Shown here in pieces: positions 53,851-64,000 of a stretch of 64,000 nucleotides of DNA. The DNA comes from Odontocerum albicorne (Eukaryota; Arthropoda; Insecta; Trichoptera; Odontoceridae). How positions within the stretch are numbered: position 1 is the stretch's first letter; every line of letters begins with the position of its first letter. Below the pieces are notes generated by a model that had not been told where the DNA came from, did no database searches, and saw only the letters and a list, made by a program, of their open reading frames with translations. A program made the translations under genes and the position numbers. The DNA lies in contig OX463848.1 of assembly GCA_949825065.1 (NCBI GenBank), forward strand, positions 45,472,197-45,536,196. The letters run 5' to 3'.

Positions 53851-54239
53851 ATTCTTCGCATAATAAATACTCCTAATAAATTCTGAAAAATGATTAAGTT
53901 TACGATAACTTTCATTAAGAAATGAAATCAGAAATAACAGTCAGTTAAACGTTCAACAGGATTAATTTGTTTCTATAAAGCTTACAAACACAGGTTAAAC
54001 CCAATTATGTACATTAAAAGCATATATAAATTATATACCATACAGCATCAAGATTTTTTTACACACAAAGCTTTAACATACATGAAATCAGCGGTGGCTG
54101 GTCTGGAGGTGCGTTGATGCGCTGAACTGGAGAAATAATTCGCAATAATTAAATTATATATTCGCAAACATGACTTCCAAAAATGTTAAATATTTGTATA
54201 CGAGTAGATTAAATATGTATAAGAATATTGACAAATAGT
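53851..54239. other. Unassigned AT-rich DNA
   Basis: Two TACGAGTA octamers lie at 54199-54206 and 54239-54246, only 40 bp apart. Confidence 0.35.
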
Positions 54240-54610
54240 ACGAGTATTTTTGATGTCCTTGCAGCCGCGCTCGCCCTACATTGGTGGGGTGTATCTCGGC
54301 CGGGGGAATGTTTGTGGGATGAGCCCGAACTTTTTAATGTCTTCTCTCTTGAATGTATTTTTTGTCATCTATTTATTTTCTGTGTTTTTTTATCTTCTTG
54401 TTCTACGTGTTCAAGGGTGTGGGCTGAAAAAAATCTGGTGTCCCCGTGGCTGGGCTCGCCTTATATTGGTGGGGGGTATCTTGGCCGGGGGGATGTTATT
54501 TGATGAGCCCAGACCTTTTGATAGCTTCTGTTTTTTAATGTGTTCTTGAAATGTGTCTAAATGTATTATGTACATACTATGTTGATATCAATAAATCTGT
54601 ATTTATTTAG
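54240..54610 (+). mobile_element. LTR-retroelement-like 3' end, duplicated
   Basis: The block CTCGCCCTACATTGGTGGGG...GGCCGGGGGAATGTTTGTGG occurs at 54268 and again, changed, at 54450 (CTCGCCTTATATTGGTGGGG...GGCCGGGGGGATG). A TATCAATAAATCTGTATTT poly(A)-type segment follows near 54580, as at 40440 in the opposite orientation. Confidence 0.4.
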
Positions 54611-55139
54611 TTTATTTAAGTGAAAATTCAAAAAAAATTAAAGTAAAATTAAAAAAAAATATTTCTTTCAAATTGACCGGCCAAGTTATCCAATACTACC
54701 GGAGCGATCTTCAATACGCACCGGACGGAAACGCAAAATTATATAGGGCAGACAGAGACATACAGTAAACCGTGAGACAGCGATATTTCATATTCGTTCA
54801 ACGTCTCGAGGTGCGTTGGTGCTCAGCGCACCAGCGCACCTCGGGGCTAGCCGCCGCTGCATGAAATACAACAGCACAAATATAAAAGTTAGTAAACAAG
54901 ATACAGGCAAAGGCCTTGTTAAAAAGGGTCACCTCAAATCATAGACAACAAACCCGAATCCGTGTAATTTGACAGTCCACCTGAATTTATTTTGCGCTGG
55001 TTTTTCTTCTTGCTTGCTTTTTCACATATTATATTGATATAAAAATGATATAATATGTAATTATCATGTAAAAAATAAAATGAAAAATACATTCTTTTAA
55101 CGCCCATGTCTCACATGCATACATACGTATAATACATGC
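54611..55139. other. Unassigned DNA
   Basis: No motif recognised. A short GC-rich stretch with GGTGCG/CAGCGCACC repeats lies at 54810-54850. Confidence 0.3.
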
Positions 55140-55550
55140 TTTTGTAGGGATCCACGGTCGTCGCGGAATATTGTCGCATACTATACATACGGTCAATGAC
55201 CGATGGGATTCGGACTCCTCGACAAATTTAAATAAACAGTCCAGAGTTCATACGCCGGCCATTCAAGTCCAAAGATCACCCGCCGGCCAGTCATCCCGTA
55301 GCGAGCGGACCGCACTACATACTAGAGAGAGAACGCACCACGCTGTCTCGCCGGTTCCGTAAATAGATTGTTACCTACAAATACTACAATTGACCATTTC
55401 TGCATTCACAGGAGCGAGGTAGAATCATATCGCGGGCGCACTCCCACGCCTATTCTGAAATGTTATAAATACCTACGTACTATCAAATAAAGCATTCACT
55501 CTCTCTTTCCGCATTGCGATCTAACGTGTTTTATTTATTTATCAACAATC
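55140..55550 (+). mobile_element. Possible solo LTR
   Basis: A GC-richer upstream part is followed by GTTATAAATACCTACG (TATA-type) near 55460. AATAAAGCATTCACTC lies about 30 bp later, with a T-rich end (GTGTTTTATTTATTTATC). This promoter-poly(A) spacing is typical of LTRs. Neither exact ends nor a target duplication could be fixed. Confidence 0.35.
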
Positions 55551-55714
55551 ATAATCATCATATAATTAAAGGGACATTCCCTAAACTTTATTCTAGTGTG
55601 ACCGATTGTGAATTGGACTTACATGTGTAAAAATGATCACAAAATCCTCTTTTTGTTCATTTAAAATATGGAATAAATATACTGAATAACTTTTATTTCA
55701 TGGTATCATTCTGT
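55551..55714. other. Unassigned DNA
   Basis: Nothing recognised. Confidence 0.3.
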
Positions 55715-56235
55715 CTTCATACATACACACTATCAAGCCATCTCTTTGTCGGGGTAGGCTGAGAAGACAGAGCGCCATATATTTCGATATGCTTTACCAT
55801 CTCCACGTCCATGCACCTTATCATTCCATTCCTAGATTTGCTCTGACTTTTTACATTTCTTTCTTTCAAAATATAATTTACTATACTTTCCATGCTCTTC
55901 ATTTACCCCGCCCTCCACTCACATTTGTACTATATATTTGTTTTGCTAGTCTTTCTACATTCATTCATTCCACATGCCCAAACCTCTTATTAATTTTACT
56001 CAAAACATAAGTCTTAAGTTCACATTCGTCCCTAGTCACTTCATTACGTATTCTGTCATACATTGTCAATCCTGGTTTTTTCTCAGTGCACGCATTTCTA
56101 CAGCATTTGTTCGGTTCTTTGCAGCCATTTTCCAGATCCACGTTTCACTCTCATGCATCAAAGCTGATACTGAAATACTGTTGTGGACTATCACCTTAGC
56201 ATATTGTGATACTGCTCGGTTCGAGTATATGTGCT
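55715..56235 (-). pseudogene. LINE-C relic
   Basis: The minus strand covers, from its 3' end upward: LSSQPTPTKRW, MIRCMDVEMVKH (55717-55902 frame), NYILKERNVKSQSKS, the GRPKK region, GHVE, MYDRIRNEV and SETWIW. The plus-strand frames at 55789-56336 are shadows. Confidence 0.7.
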
Positions 56236-56734
56236 TTAATACCCCATTGATTTTGTTTCAACAAAGTTTCAACAACCCATACAAAGCAGCGAAATATTAC
56301 TTCGAATGTCTAATACTAAGTGTTTCGTGGATTTAATATATCCTTAGTACAATATAAAAAAATCGAGTACAAAGCTCAAAAAAATATTTGAGTTCAGCAA
56401 CGTAAAACTGTTTCAATTGCTAGTACTATTAATGACATGCATGGCTTATATCGATAAGCACGCCATATTTCTTCAATCATCATTAATGTCTGATCTGTCA
56501 GGTGTCAGGTGTTAGGTGATAAGGAGTGCTGAAGTGTAACGGAAGGGCTACAACGTCCGATACTTGAACTGTGTCACATTGCAGATATGGTCATTACTCA
56601 GGCAATACTGATAAGCTGTAGGCTGACTTGCCTGAACTACATATCATATACTCGTATATTAAGATCAACATAGGTTGAGTATCTTAGAGAGATCAGAGCT
56701 TTTTTTTACATATCCCCTTTTTAATTTTTATACT
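56236..56734. other. Unassigned DNA
   Basis: One octamer TACTCGTA lies at 56649-56656. No motif recognised. Confidence 0.35.
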
Positions 56735-56950
56735 ACTAGACCAATAGTTCCCAAAGTGGTCAATATTGACCCCTTGGGGTCGATTTGAAATTAATAAAGA
56801 TCGATAGTTTCAATAAAAAAATTTGGGTGTCGACGACAGCAAAAATAGACCCCTTACTACTGCTATTTGATTGTTATTTCAAAATATCTATGATTCCAAT
56901 AGGTACCTAATTAAGAATATTTGTACTTATTTTGAATGTACATTTTTATT
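56735..56950. mobile_element. hAT-type terminal fragment
   Basis: CAATAGTTCCCAAAGTGGTC, followed by GACCCCTTGGGGTCGA, resembles the end at about 43440-43485. Only one end is recognised. Confidence 0.4.
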
Positions 56951-56974
56951 TCATTAATGTCAAAAATTAAAAAA

Positions 56975-58110
56975 AAGGGTGCGTGTGTATGTTCAGGAAT
57001 CTCGGTGCTTTCAGTGTGTCGCGACTTCGGTCGCGGTTTGCGCCTTTCCGCTCTCGACTACTTATCATTTTATCATCGTTATTATGTTGCTTATGGTGTT
57101 GTAAACCTATTGAAAATGTCGTTTGTATCAATCGGGTAATTATCAATGGAGATATCAGCGTGCGTGTGTGTTCAGGAATCTCGGTGCTTTCAGTTTGTCG
57201 CGACTTCGGTCTCAGTTTTCGCCTTTTCTCTCTCGATGACTTATCATTTTATCATAACTATTATGATGTTACTTACGATGTTGTTAATCTATTGACATGT
57301 CGCTTGTATCGATCGGGTAATTATCAATGGAGATATCTCCGTGCGTGTGTGTTCAGGAATCCCGGTGTTTATTAGTGTGTCGTGACTTTGATCGCGATTT
57401 GCGTCTTTCCGCTCTCGATGACTTATCATTTTATCATAACTATTATGATGTTACTTACGGTGTTGCAAATCTATTGACATGTTGCTTGTATCGATCGGGT
57501 AATTATCACCGGAGATATCTGCGTGTGTGTGTGTTCAGGAATCTGTGTGTCGCGACTTCTGTCGCGATTTGCGCTTTTCCGCTCTCGACGACTTATCATT
57601 TTGTCATCGTTGTTATGTTGCTTACGGTGTTATAAATCTATTGACATGTCGTTTGTATCGATCGGGTAATCATCAATGGAGATATCTGCGTGTGTGTGTG
57701 TGTGTTCAGGAATCTCGGTGCTTTCAGTGTGTCGCGACTTCGGTCGTGGTTTGCGCATTTCCGCTCTCGACGACTTATCATTTTGTCATCGTTGTTATGT
57801 TGCTTACGGTGTTATAAATCTATTGACATGTCGTTTGTATCGATCGGGTAATAATCAATGGAGATATCTGCGTGTGTGTGTGTGTGTTCAGGAATTTCGG
57901 TGCTTTCAGTGTGTCGCGACTTCGGTCGTGGTTTGCGCCATTTTGCTCTGAACGACTTATCATTTTATCATAATTATTATGTCATTTATGGTGTTGTTAA
58001 TCTATTGACATGTCGTTTGAATCGATCGGGTAATTATCACCGGAGATATCTGCGCGTGTGTGTGTGTGTGTGTTCAGGAATATCAGTGTGTCGCGACTTA
58101 AGTTGTGCGC
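56975..58110 (+). repeat. 180-bp tandem array, about 6.3 units, with growing (GT)n
   Basis: Each unit has GTTCAGGAATCTCGGTGCTT, CGACTTATCATTTT, GACATGTCG and ATCGATCGGGTAATTATC. The (GT)n before GTTCAGG lengthens along the array (about 3, 4, 4, 6, 8, 8, 9 repeats). Open frames of 90-130 codons run through it, but repeat structure explains them. Confidence 0.95.
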
Positions 58111-59214
58111 ATTTCGAAATGCTGCGTCCAGAAAGCGTCATATATCACGAGCTCCCCTCGAGGGATGGAGGGGAGTTACCACGCCGATTTTTTCCTTTTT
58201 CGTACTCAGCATAACGTACCTAAGCCTCTTTTTAAAAAAAAAAAATTCTTTTTCTTGCCGTCGGTACGCTGGTGAATCACCACACCGACACATTTGTTTT
58301 TTTCGTACCGCGCACCAAAAAGACTCATTTTAAAATGCATCCAAAATTAATGAATTATATTGGCATATACTCGTATCGTCGTAAGTCTTACAACAATGCG
58401 GATTATTTCCATCGAATAACGTTACCAGTTACCACACGCCCGTAACACGACATATGATAAACACATGGTAATATATTATATGAGCGTGGAGTGTGGAGAC
58501 GTCATGCATAATCCACACCTCAAGGCGCTGCGATGGGAACAGTCCGGCCGCTCCGCACCGCGCATTGACTCTCCAACACGGCGATTAGTGTTTGCTGCCC
58601 GCCTCGGGACCTTCTTCTTGTGTGGATGCTGCGATGTGGACCCATTGAGCTTTGCCTCTGCTATGAGAATGGGACCAGACGGATCTATGGGCTTGATGGG
58701 GAATCGAATGTGTGATTTCTCGAAAAAGATTGTAATATATGTTATATAGTGACTTCACCCAGTGGTCATGTTTAATCCAGTGATTTCTTATATGAGCGAT
58801 TCTGTACCCTTAATTATCCCAATTGGTGCTCCTGTCAATATGAATAAGAAACTCGATGTAAGGGACTGCAACACTATCGTAGCAATTAAAATATAATCTC
58901 ACCGGCAAGTGAATGGACGATGCACTGCGAACTTAAATTTATATAACTCTCCAAGGGTTTTCAGAAGTGTTTCCGTACTGGGTTCATGCAACATCATTTT
59001 CGGGTTTTATCTGCTCGGCCTTGCAGCCCTCCAATCCGTAGTTAGCAATTATGATTCCCGTTGATATGCAAATTTAAAAAATCGTCTTTTAATATATTTC
59101 TGGTTCTTCGGAAGAAATATATATTTTTTTATTAAATTCGACAGGTTGAACTGTATTCAAGAAAAGTGGAATGCAAAACAATTTTACAATTCAAATTATG
59201 AGGCTGGAGTGTAA
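58111..59214. other. Unassigned DNA
   Basis: A GC-richer part at 58490-58690 is open on the plus strand (58465-58749) without a recognised family. One octamer TACTCGTA is at 58368-58375. Confidence 0.3.
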
Positions 59215-59424
59215 TTTCCTTTGTACGCAGACATACATACTCGTACATACTTACTGCCAAGTTGTATCCCTGTCGTGGACATTAGAGAACACTTAGCGCC
59301 AGATATTCCAATCGACTTACGAGTACTTCCTTCTACTCTTCCATATCTACACAATTTTTCAAACACCTCCAACGATTTCTCTAAATTTATAAGTTTCCTC
59401 CTTTCAAAATATTTTGTTTATCCA
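59215..59424 (-). mobile_element. LINE-C 3' fragment
   Basis: The complement of the LINE-C end: (TATG)n tail with a CTCGTA gain (59238-59245), then diverged AYP and CMDVE regions. A second octamer is at 59318-59325. Confidence 0.6.
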
Positions 59425-60001
59425 TTTTGCACGAATTTCTCCTGTTACACAGAGGGTCTGCTTCTGGCGTTAGTTTATTCGCCAAGAAGAATATCAGCCA
59501 GGATTCTTCTCATACTGCTAGGCGGTACCGAGAATATATCCACAGTGTCATTCAGTTGGTTCAATATCTCTATACCACGCGTGACTGAGTGTTTAGCCTT
59601 GATATTCGTCCTGTAAGTTGATACGTAGAACAGAGGGTAATTCCTTGCACGGCTATATTCATTAGGTACATATAAACTTTGTGCTTCTAGAATCGCGGGA
59701 CAGTTAAAGCAACCTTGAAAAACCTTAAGTAGGAATATCGCAATGGATTCTTGTTTTCTTGTTTCGGGGCTTCTATAGTTACACATCGTGAGAAGTTCGA
59801 CATGGTGAGCATATTTTAGATAATCGCCCTTTGTTCTGTACCATAGATATCTGAGGATTTTTTTTGTATTTGTTCTATATTGTTTTTATATTTGAGCTGA
59901 TGAGGAGCCCAAACTGTAGATGCATATTCTACACTTGATCCATTAAAACTTTCTAGGGTCTGTCCACTTTCACTCATATTTCCACTTCTACTTCCACTCA
60001 C
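59425..60001 (-). pseudogene. LINE-F reverse-transcriptase C-terminal relic, copy 2
   Basis: Two overlapping minus-strand frames cover it. The upstream frame (59816-60001) encodes SSVEYASTVWAPHQLKYKNN and IEQIQKK. After a frameshift the second (59475-59786) encodes CNYRSPETRKQESIAIFLLK, NYPLFYVSTYRTNIKAKHSV and TRGIEILNQLNDTVDIFSV. EYASxVWxPHQ...IExIQKK is a hallmark after the RT palm in Jockey- and CR1-like elements. Its inverted relative is at 20165-20560. Confidence 0.8.
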
Positions 60002-60570
60002 ATTTGCACTTAATATTTATTTTGTTAGTCTTTTTTTATTCATTCGTCCTATTTTCCAAAACCATTTCGGAGTGCTCTACTCCGCCTTACTTAACACTTC
60101 AGCATTAAGTTCATATTCACCCCTAATCATTTCGTATTATTCTTCTTCCTCGCGTGTTCCATGCTGAGCGTCGTGATCCTTTGCCATGTCTTGAATTCGG
60201 CGCACTACCTGTTGCCATCCTTCCTGGTCCTAGGCAATGTATACAACCCTTAAAGAGGATCCATCCTGTTAACTCCTTTATTTATTACGTCCATCTCCTG
60301 TGACACCTGCCTCTTGCTCGTCTTTCCTTAATGTCTCCGTGATCACCAGCTTCGCCTGACTTTCATTATTCTTTCTTGTGAAATGCTCAAAGTAAGTTAT
60401 GATGATTTTTTTGCATGTTGTCGGAAGTTGATCAGTAATCTCTAATTTTTTAATGAGTTGTTCGCCTTGTGGTCCATATATTTTCTATTTCAGTATTGTT
60501 TCACGTCCACATTTCCCTCCCATACATCAAAGTTTGTACTTAAATACTCTTGTGGACTCGTCTCATATTA
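60002..60570 (-). mobile_element. LINE-C fragments split by a LINE-E fragment
   Basis: 60002-60135 and 60490-60570 are LINE-C on the minus strand (GHVER and SETWTW regions). Between them 60140-60400 reads GWQQVVRRIQDMAKDHDAQH and GTREEE, a different non-LTR C terminus. The two LINE-C parts lie in the right order, so LINE-E probably inserted into LINE-C. Confidence 0.5.
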
Positions 60571-61047
60571 AATAGACATTAGACAATTGTGTCGACAAGC
60601 TTCTTCTCAGTTACAATGTAGAAACTTAATGTTAAAAATGAATAAAATTTACCATTGTTCTATGACATAAATTAAGTGGTTGCATACAAGATTCCTCTTA
60701 AGCTATGCAGGTCATCGGAGCCGGGCTCGGCAGAGGTCACGCGGTTTAAGTGCAGCCATAGTGTGAGTGCATATGGAAGATTAATTACTTCCTTCTTGCA
60801 CTTATTGATTATCTCGGAGGGCTCTCGAGCTGGCAGTTGGCAGCTGGGAAAAGTGCCAGCCTCGCATCTTTTTATCTGTTTCACCTCTGAAGTCGTGTTT
60901 CTGCTTCTTTTCCCGTCCTCTTGTATTGGAGGATGGAAAATCGTTACCATCAATAGAAACGGAATTAAGACAGAGTGGGTAAACCAAAAATCCACTTGGG
61001 GTAGATGAAGAAAACAGACCTCCACATAATTTTAATCTGGCATACAT
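60571..61047. other. Unassigned DNA
   Basis: Long open frames on both strands (60676-61008 plus, 60672-61025 minus) overlap one another. Neither shows a known domain. Confidence 0.35.
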
Positions 61048-61225
61048 GAAAACCTCCGAGCTCTGTTTGGTTACGGGTTCAATTCCAGTCGAAACACAAT
61101 TTATTGAAAAAAAAGTTTCTTTTTGATTTTCCCTTCAGGCCTCTTCAACATCTTTTTGGTTGGTCGGAAGAGATAACCACATGCCAATAAACCATTCAGG
61201 TTGTACTGTGTACAATTACGAACAA
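61048..61225 (+). mobile_element. SINE1 with a deletion in the tRNA-like head
   Basis: ACCTCCGAGCTCTGTTTGGT runs directly into the B-box GGGTTCAATTCCAGT, so about 35 bp between the boxes are gone. The body CCCTTCAGGCCTCTTCAACA and tail TTGGTTGGTCGGAAGAGATA follow, with a decayed hairpin. Confidence 0.7.
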
Positions 61226-61264
61226 TAAATATTTCGCTTCTGCCAAGTTATCGCAGACATATTA

Positions 61265-61997
<733 letters not shown>

Positions 61998-62243
61998 CCA
62001 AATTGTGAAAGCTCTTGATGAATACCGTGATAATAAGATAAATTGTAAAAGCTCTTAATTAATACCGTGATAAGAAGATACATTGTAAAAGCTCTTTATG
62101 AATACCGTGACAAGAAGATAAATTGTAAAAGCTCTTGATGACTAGCGTGATAAGAAGATACATTGTAAAAGCTCTTGATGAATACCGTGATAACAAGATA
62201 AATTGTAAAAGCTCTTGATGAATACCGTGATAAGAAGATATAT
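61998..62243. repeat. 40-bp tandem array, 6 units
   Basis: The unit is AAATTGTAAAAGCTCTTGAT followed by GAATACCGTGATAAGAAGAT. Confidence 0.95.
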
Positions 62244-62684
62244 TGGCCATCGAGTGGCACAAATTCGTTACACTCTTATTTTATCTGCTCCAAGAGCATA
62301 TGTCGGGAGTCATAGTCAGTTTAAATTGCGCGCAGCGACCATAAAGCCGGAACAATGGGAGGAAGAAGGGCCGGGTGAAGACAGAGGGCAAGAGGACCGA
62401 AGGAGAGGGCCTCGCATGTCCTGAGATACCACATCTGATTATCTCCGAGTTGACCTTTGCTGACTGCAGTAACTGTACTTTCAACACTTTCAGTCCTGAG
62501 AACACTTATTTCTATGTAGAGGTGAAGTCGGAAGAAAGACAACTTGAAAAATAATGTTTAATATCTTCTTTGTGAAAACATTAGTGACCGTTCTTTTTTT
62601 TAACATCATTAGTTATAGACATTGAAGATACCCTATTGAATAGAATTCTTTTTGTCTTTTACCAACTACATGAATAAATACTGT
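62244..62684. other. Unassigned DNA
   Basis: Open frames overlap on both strands at 62215-62542 with no recognised family. Confidence 0.3.
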
Positions 62685-63195
62685 AGAGATGTCTGCACTA
62701 AGAAGGATATACGAGGTAACAATGTATGACAGAATACGGAATGAAGTGATTAAGTATGATAAAAACAGATATTCTACGCAAGGTTAGCATTTATTCTTCT
62801 CTTATCAATGCTCAGACTTCACTTCCACACATCAAGGTTTACACTAGCACACGAGAAAAACTATATACAACAGTTTAATCAACAAACCAGAGCATTTAAC
62901 TATACTTTTGTATTAATTGAAAAACATGACATAATAATATATATTACAGAATACGGAATAGAGTGATTAGGGACAAACAAAACAAAAACACAGTATAACT
63001 ATCAGTGGAAGACCAATAAAAGTATAGTTGGATTAAGAAGAAAATCTTTAAAAAATCAGATAAATCTCAGTAGTTGTATGAGAAGATGTATCGATCTAGA
63101 GAAGAGGTGAAAGATGTGTTGAGATAAGAAAGTCTGACAATCTGTCCACTCTGCCTACCCCTACTGGGAAACAGCGTGATGGTATGTACCATACG
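62685..63195 (+). pseudogene. LINE-C relic, rearranged
   Basis: 62690-62765 encodes EMSALRRIYEVTMYDRIR and NEVIKYD. A short antisense LINE-C piece (about 62785-62850) interrupts. 62945-63195 resumes with RIRNRVIRDK, SGRPIKV, SCMRRCIDLEKR and the end CAGCGTGATGGTATGTAC. It is an internally scrambled copy. Confidence 0.65.
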
Positions 63196-63205
63196 TACAT
63201 ATATA

Positions 63206-63941
63206 TTGGGTGTTAAAATAAGTTGTGTCCGTTTTTTTTTCAAATGAAGAGAACAAGAGGACACAACAAAAAAATTACAACGAATTAGTCAATATTGTAT
63301 TCTCTTTCATTATTTACAACTTCTTGCCAACGTTCTACAAGTTTTTCAATGCCTGTGCGATAAAAACCATCCGGGCTTGACTCGAGGAATTTGTCCAGCC
63401 ATGTCCGCAATTCGGCGTCATTATTGAAGGAAACGCCGCGCAAATTTAAGATGGCGGTATATAGTCATGTGACTATAATTCGTCTGCTCATCCAATTCTA
63501 CGTTGGTTTGAAGGGGATCTTCATGAATAATATGGTTTAAGCGGTCCTCATCGATGTCCACTGGTCTTCCGGAACGCTCCATGTCTTTCAGGTCGAAATT
63601 ACCGTCTTTGAAACGCAAAAATCATCGACGAGCTGTCCTTTCATTCATAGCATCTTCACCGTACACTTCGCAAATATCGCGAGCAACTTTGGCAGCTTTA
63701 TTCCCTCGATTGAATGCGATCAGAAGGAGGTGTCGAAAATGCTCACTTTCGTCTACTTGACATTCCATTTTGAAGACTTGTAATCAAATAAAATAATATA
63801 TGTAACGTAAAAGCAAATACAATATCTTGTAGAGCAGAAAATTTTCTTTCGAATGACGTATAACCTTTATCATTTTGTTTTACTTTTGGTGCTCATTTTT
63901 GAATTTGAAAAAAAACGGACACAACTTATGTTAACACATAA
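63206..63941 (-). mobile_element. Deleted mariner element D (736 bp)
   Basis: Inverted ends share GTTA-AATAAGTTGTGTCCG and T-rich DNA. TA flanks both sides (63204-63205 and 63942-63943). The coding strand is minus. Confidence 0.88.
63285..63768 (-). pseudogene. Mariner D transposase with internal deletion
   Basis: The start at 63766-63768 opens MECQVDESEHFRHLLLIAFN, followed by AAKVARDICEVYGEDAMNER, a mariner N-terminal helix-turn-helix. A TGA replaces the usual tryptophan just before FLRFKDGNFDLKDMERSGRP. The frame continues NHIIHEDPLQTNVELDEQTN and SHMTIYRHLKF. The whole catalytic domain is then missing. Coding resumes for the last 45 residues (WLDKFLESSPDGFYRTGIEK...EREYNID). The subfamily differs from elements A, B and C. 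Confidence 0.85.
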
Positions 63942-64000
63942 TACTTTCAAATATTCAACATGATCCCTCCAAGGAATCACACGTCGAGTTTCTTAGTTAT

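Noticed and set aside
56936..58333. Overlapping 90-130 codon open frames
   Set aside because: They run through the 180-bp tandem array in shifting frames.
60672..61025. Overlapping open frames on both strands
   Set aside because: Neither has a recognisable domain, so a coding call is not justified.

Overview
The window is AT-rich (roughly two thirds A+T by eye), gene-poor eukaryotic DNA packed with transposon relics and tandem repeats. Mariner (DD34D), DD41D-type, hAT, piggyBac-like and Helitron DNA transposons, several 5'-truncated non-LTR retrotransposons, tRNA-derived SINEs and a short interstitial TTAGG tract together suggest an arthropod, most likely an insect. I cannot name the species. 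No complete host gene, rRNA or intact tRNA gene is visible. The best candidate for host coding sequence is a 45-codon terminal exon at 11023-11160 (minus).

Layout. 1-7.3 kb: short LINE scraps, a 24-bp array, a tRNA-type SINE, a 19-bp array and a 2.2-kb satellite of 68-bp units. 7.4-9.3 kb: a nest of a piggyBac-like element carrying a LINE insertion with an 18-bp target duplication, abutted by a non-autonomous hAT (8-bp duplication) that itself carries a TA-flanked MITE. 9.7-18.4 kb: SINE1 copies, the candidate exon, a DD41D-like relic, two LINE-A 3' ends and a deleted mariner inside a LINE-C relic. 18.7-27 kb: a second piggyBac-like copy, LINE-B/LINE-F/LINE-A 3' ends and a 3.6-kb Helitron with canonical ends. 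27-41 kb: a mariner in Helitron-derived AT-rich DNA, a palindromic element, many LINE-C relics and 23-, 73-, 38- and 31-bp arrays. 41-50 kb: a hAT relic hosting another mariner, a 42-bp array inside LINE-C, and a DD41D element with long inverted ends. 50-64 kb: a 1.4-kb satellite of 50-bp units, a 180-bp minisatellite, LTR-like pieces, a (TA)n tract of about 400 bp, a 40-bp array and a final deleted mariner.

LINE family names here (A to F) and SINE1 to SINE3 are local labels based on shared sequence among copies in this window. LINE-C is the most frequent, with about 20 fragments in both orientations; several tandem arrays grew from its coding sequence. SINE1 and LINE-A share a 3' tail with a conserved stem and variable loop, the mark of a SINE mobilised by its partner LINE.

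The most unusual signal is the octamer TACTCGTA/TACGAGTA, found at 33 dispersed places (plus about ten in one array) against two to three expected. Comparison of repeat copies shows it is a 6-bp gain at a TA (TA to TA-CTCG-TA or TA-CGAG-TA). The four central bases match the ends of the mariner family at 27984 and 41950 (TA-CGAGGC...GCCTCG-TA), so these look like transposon excision footprints.
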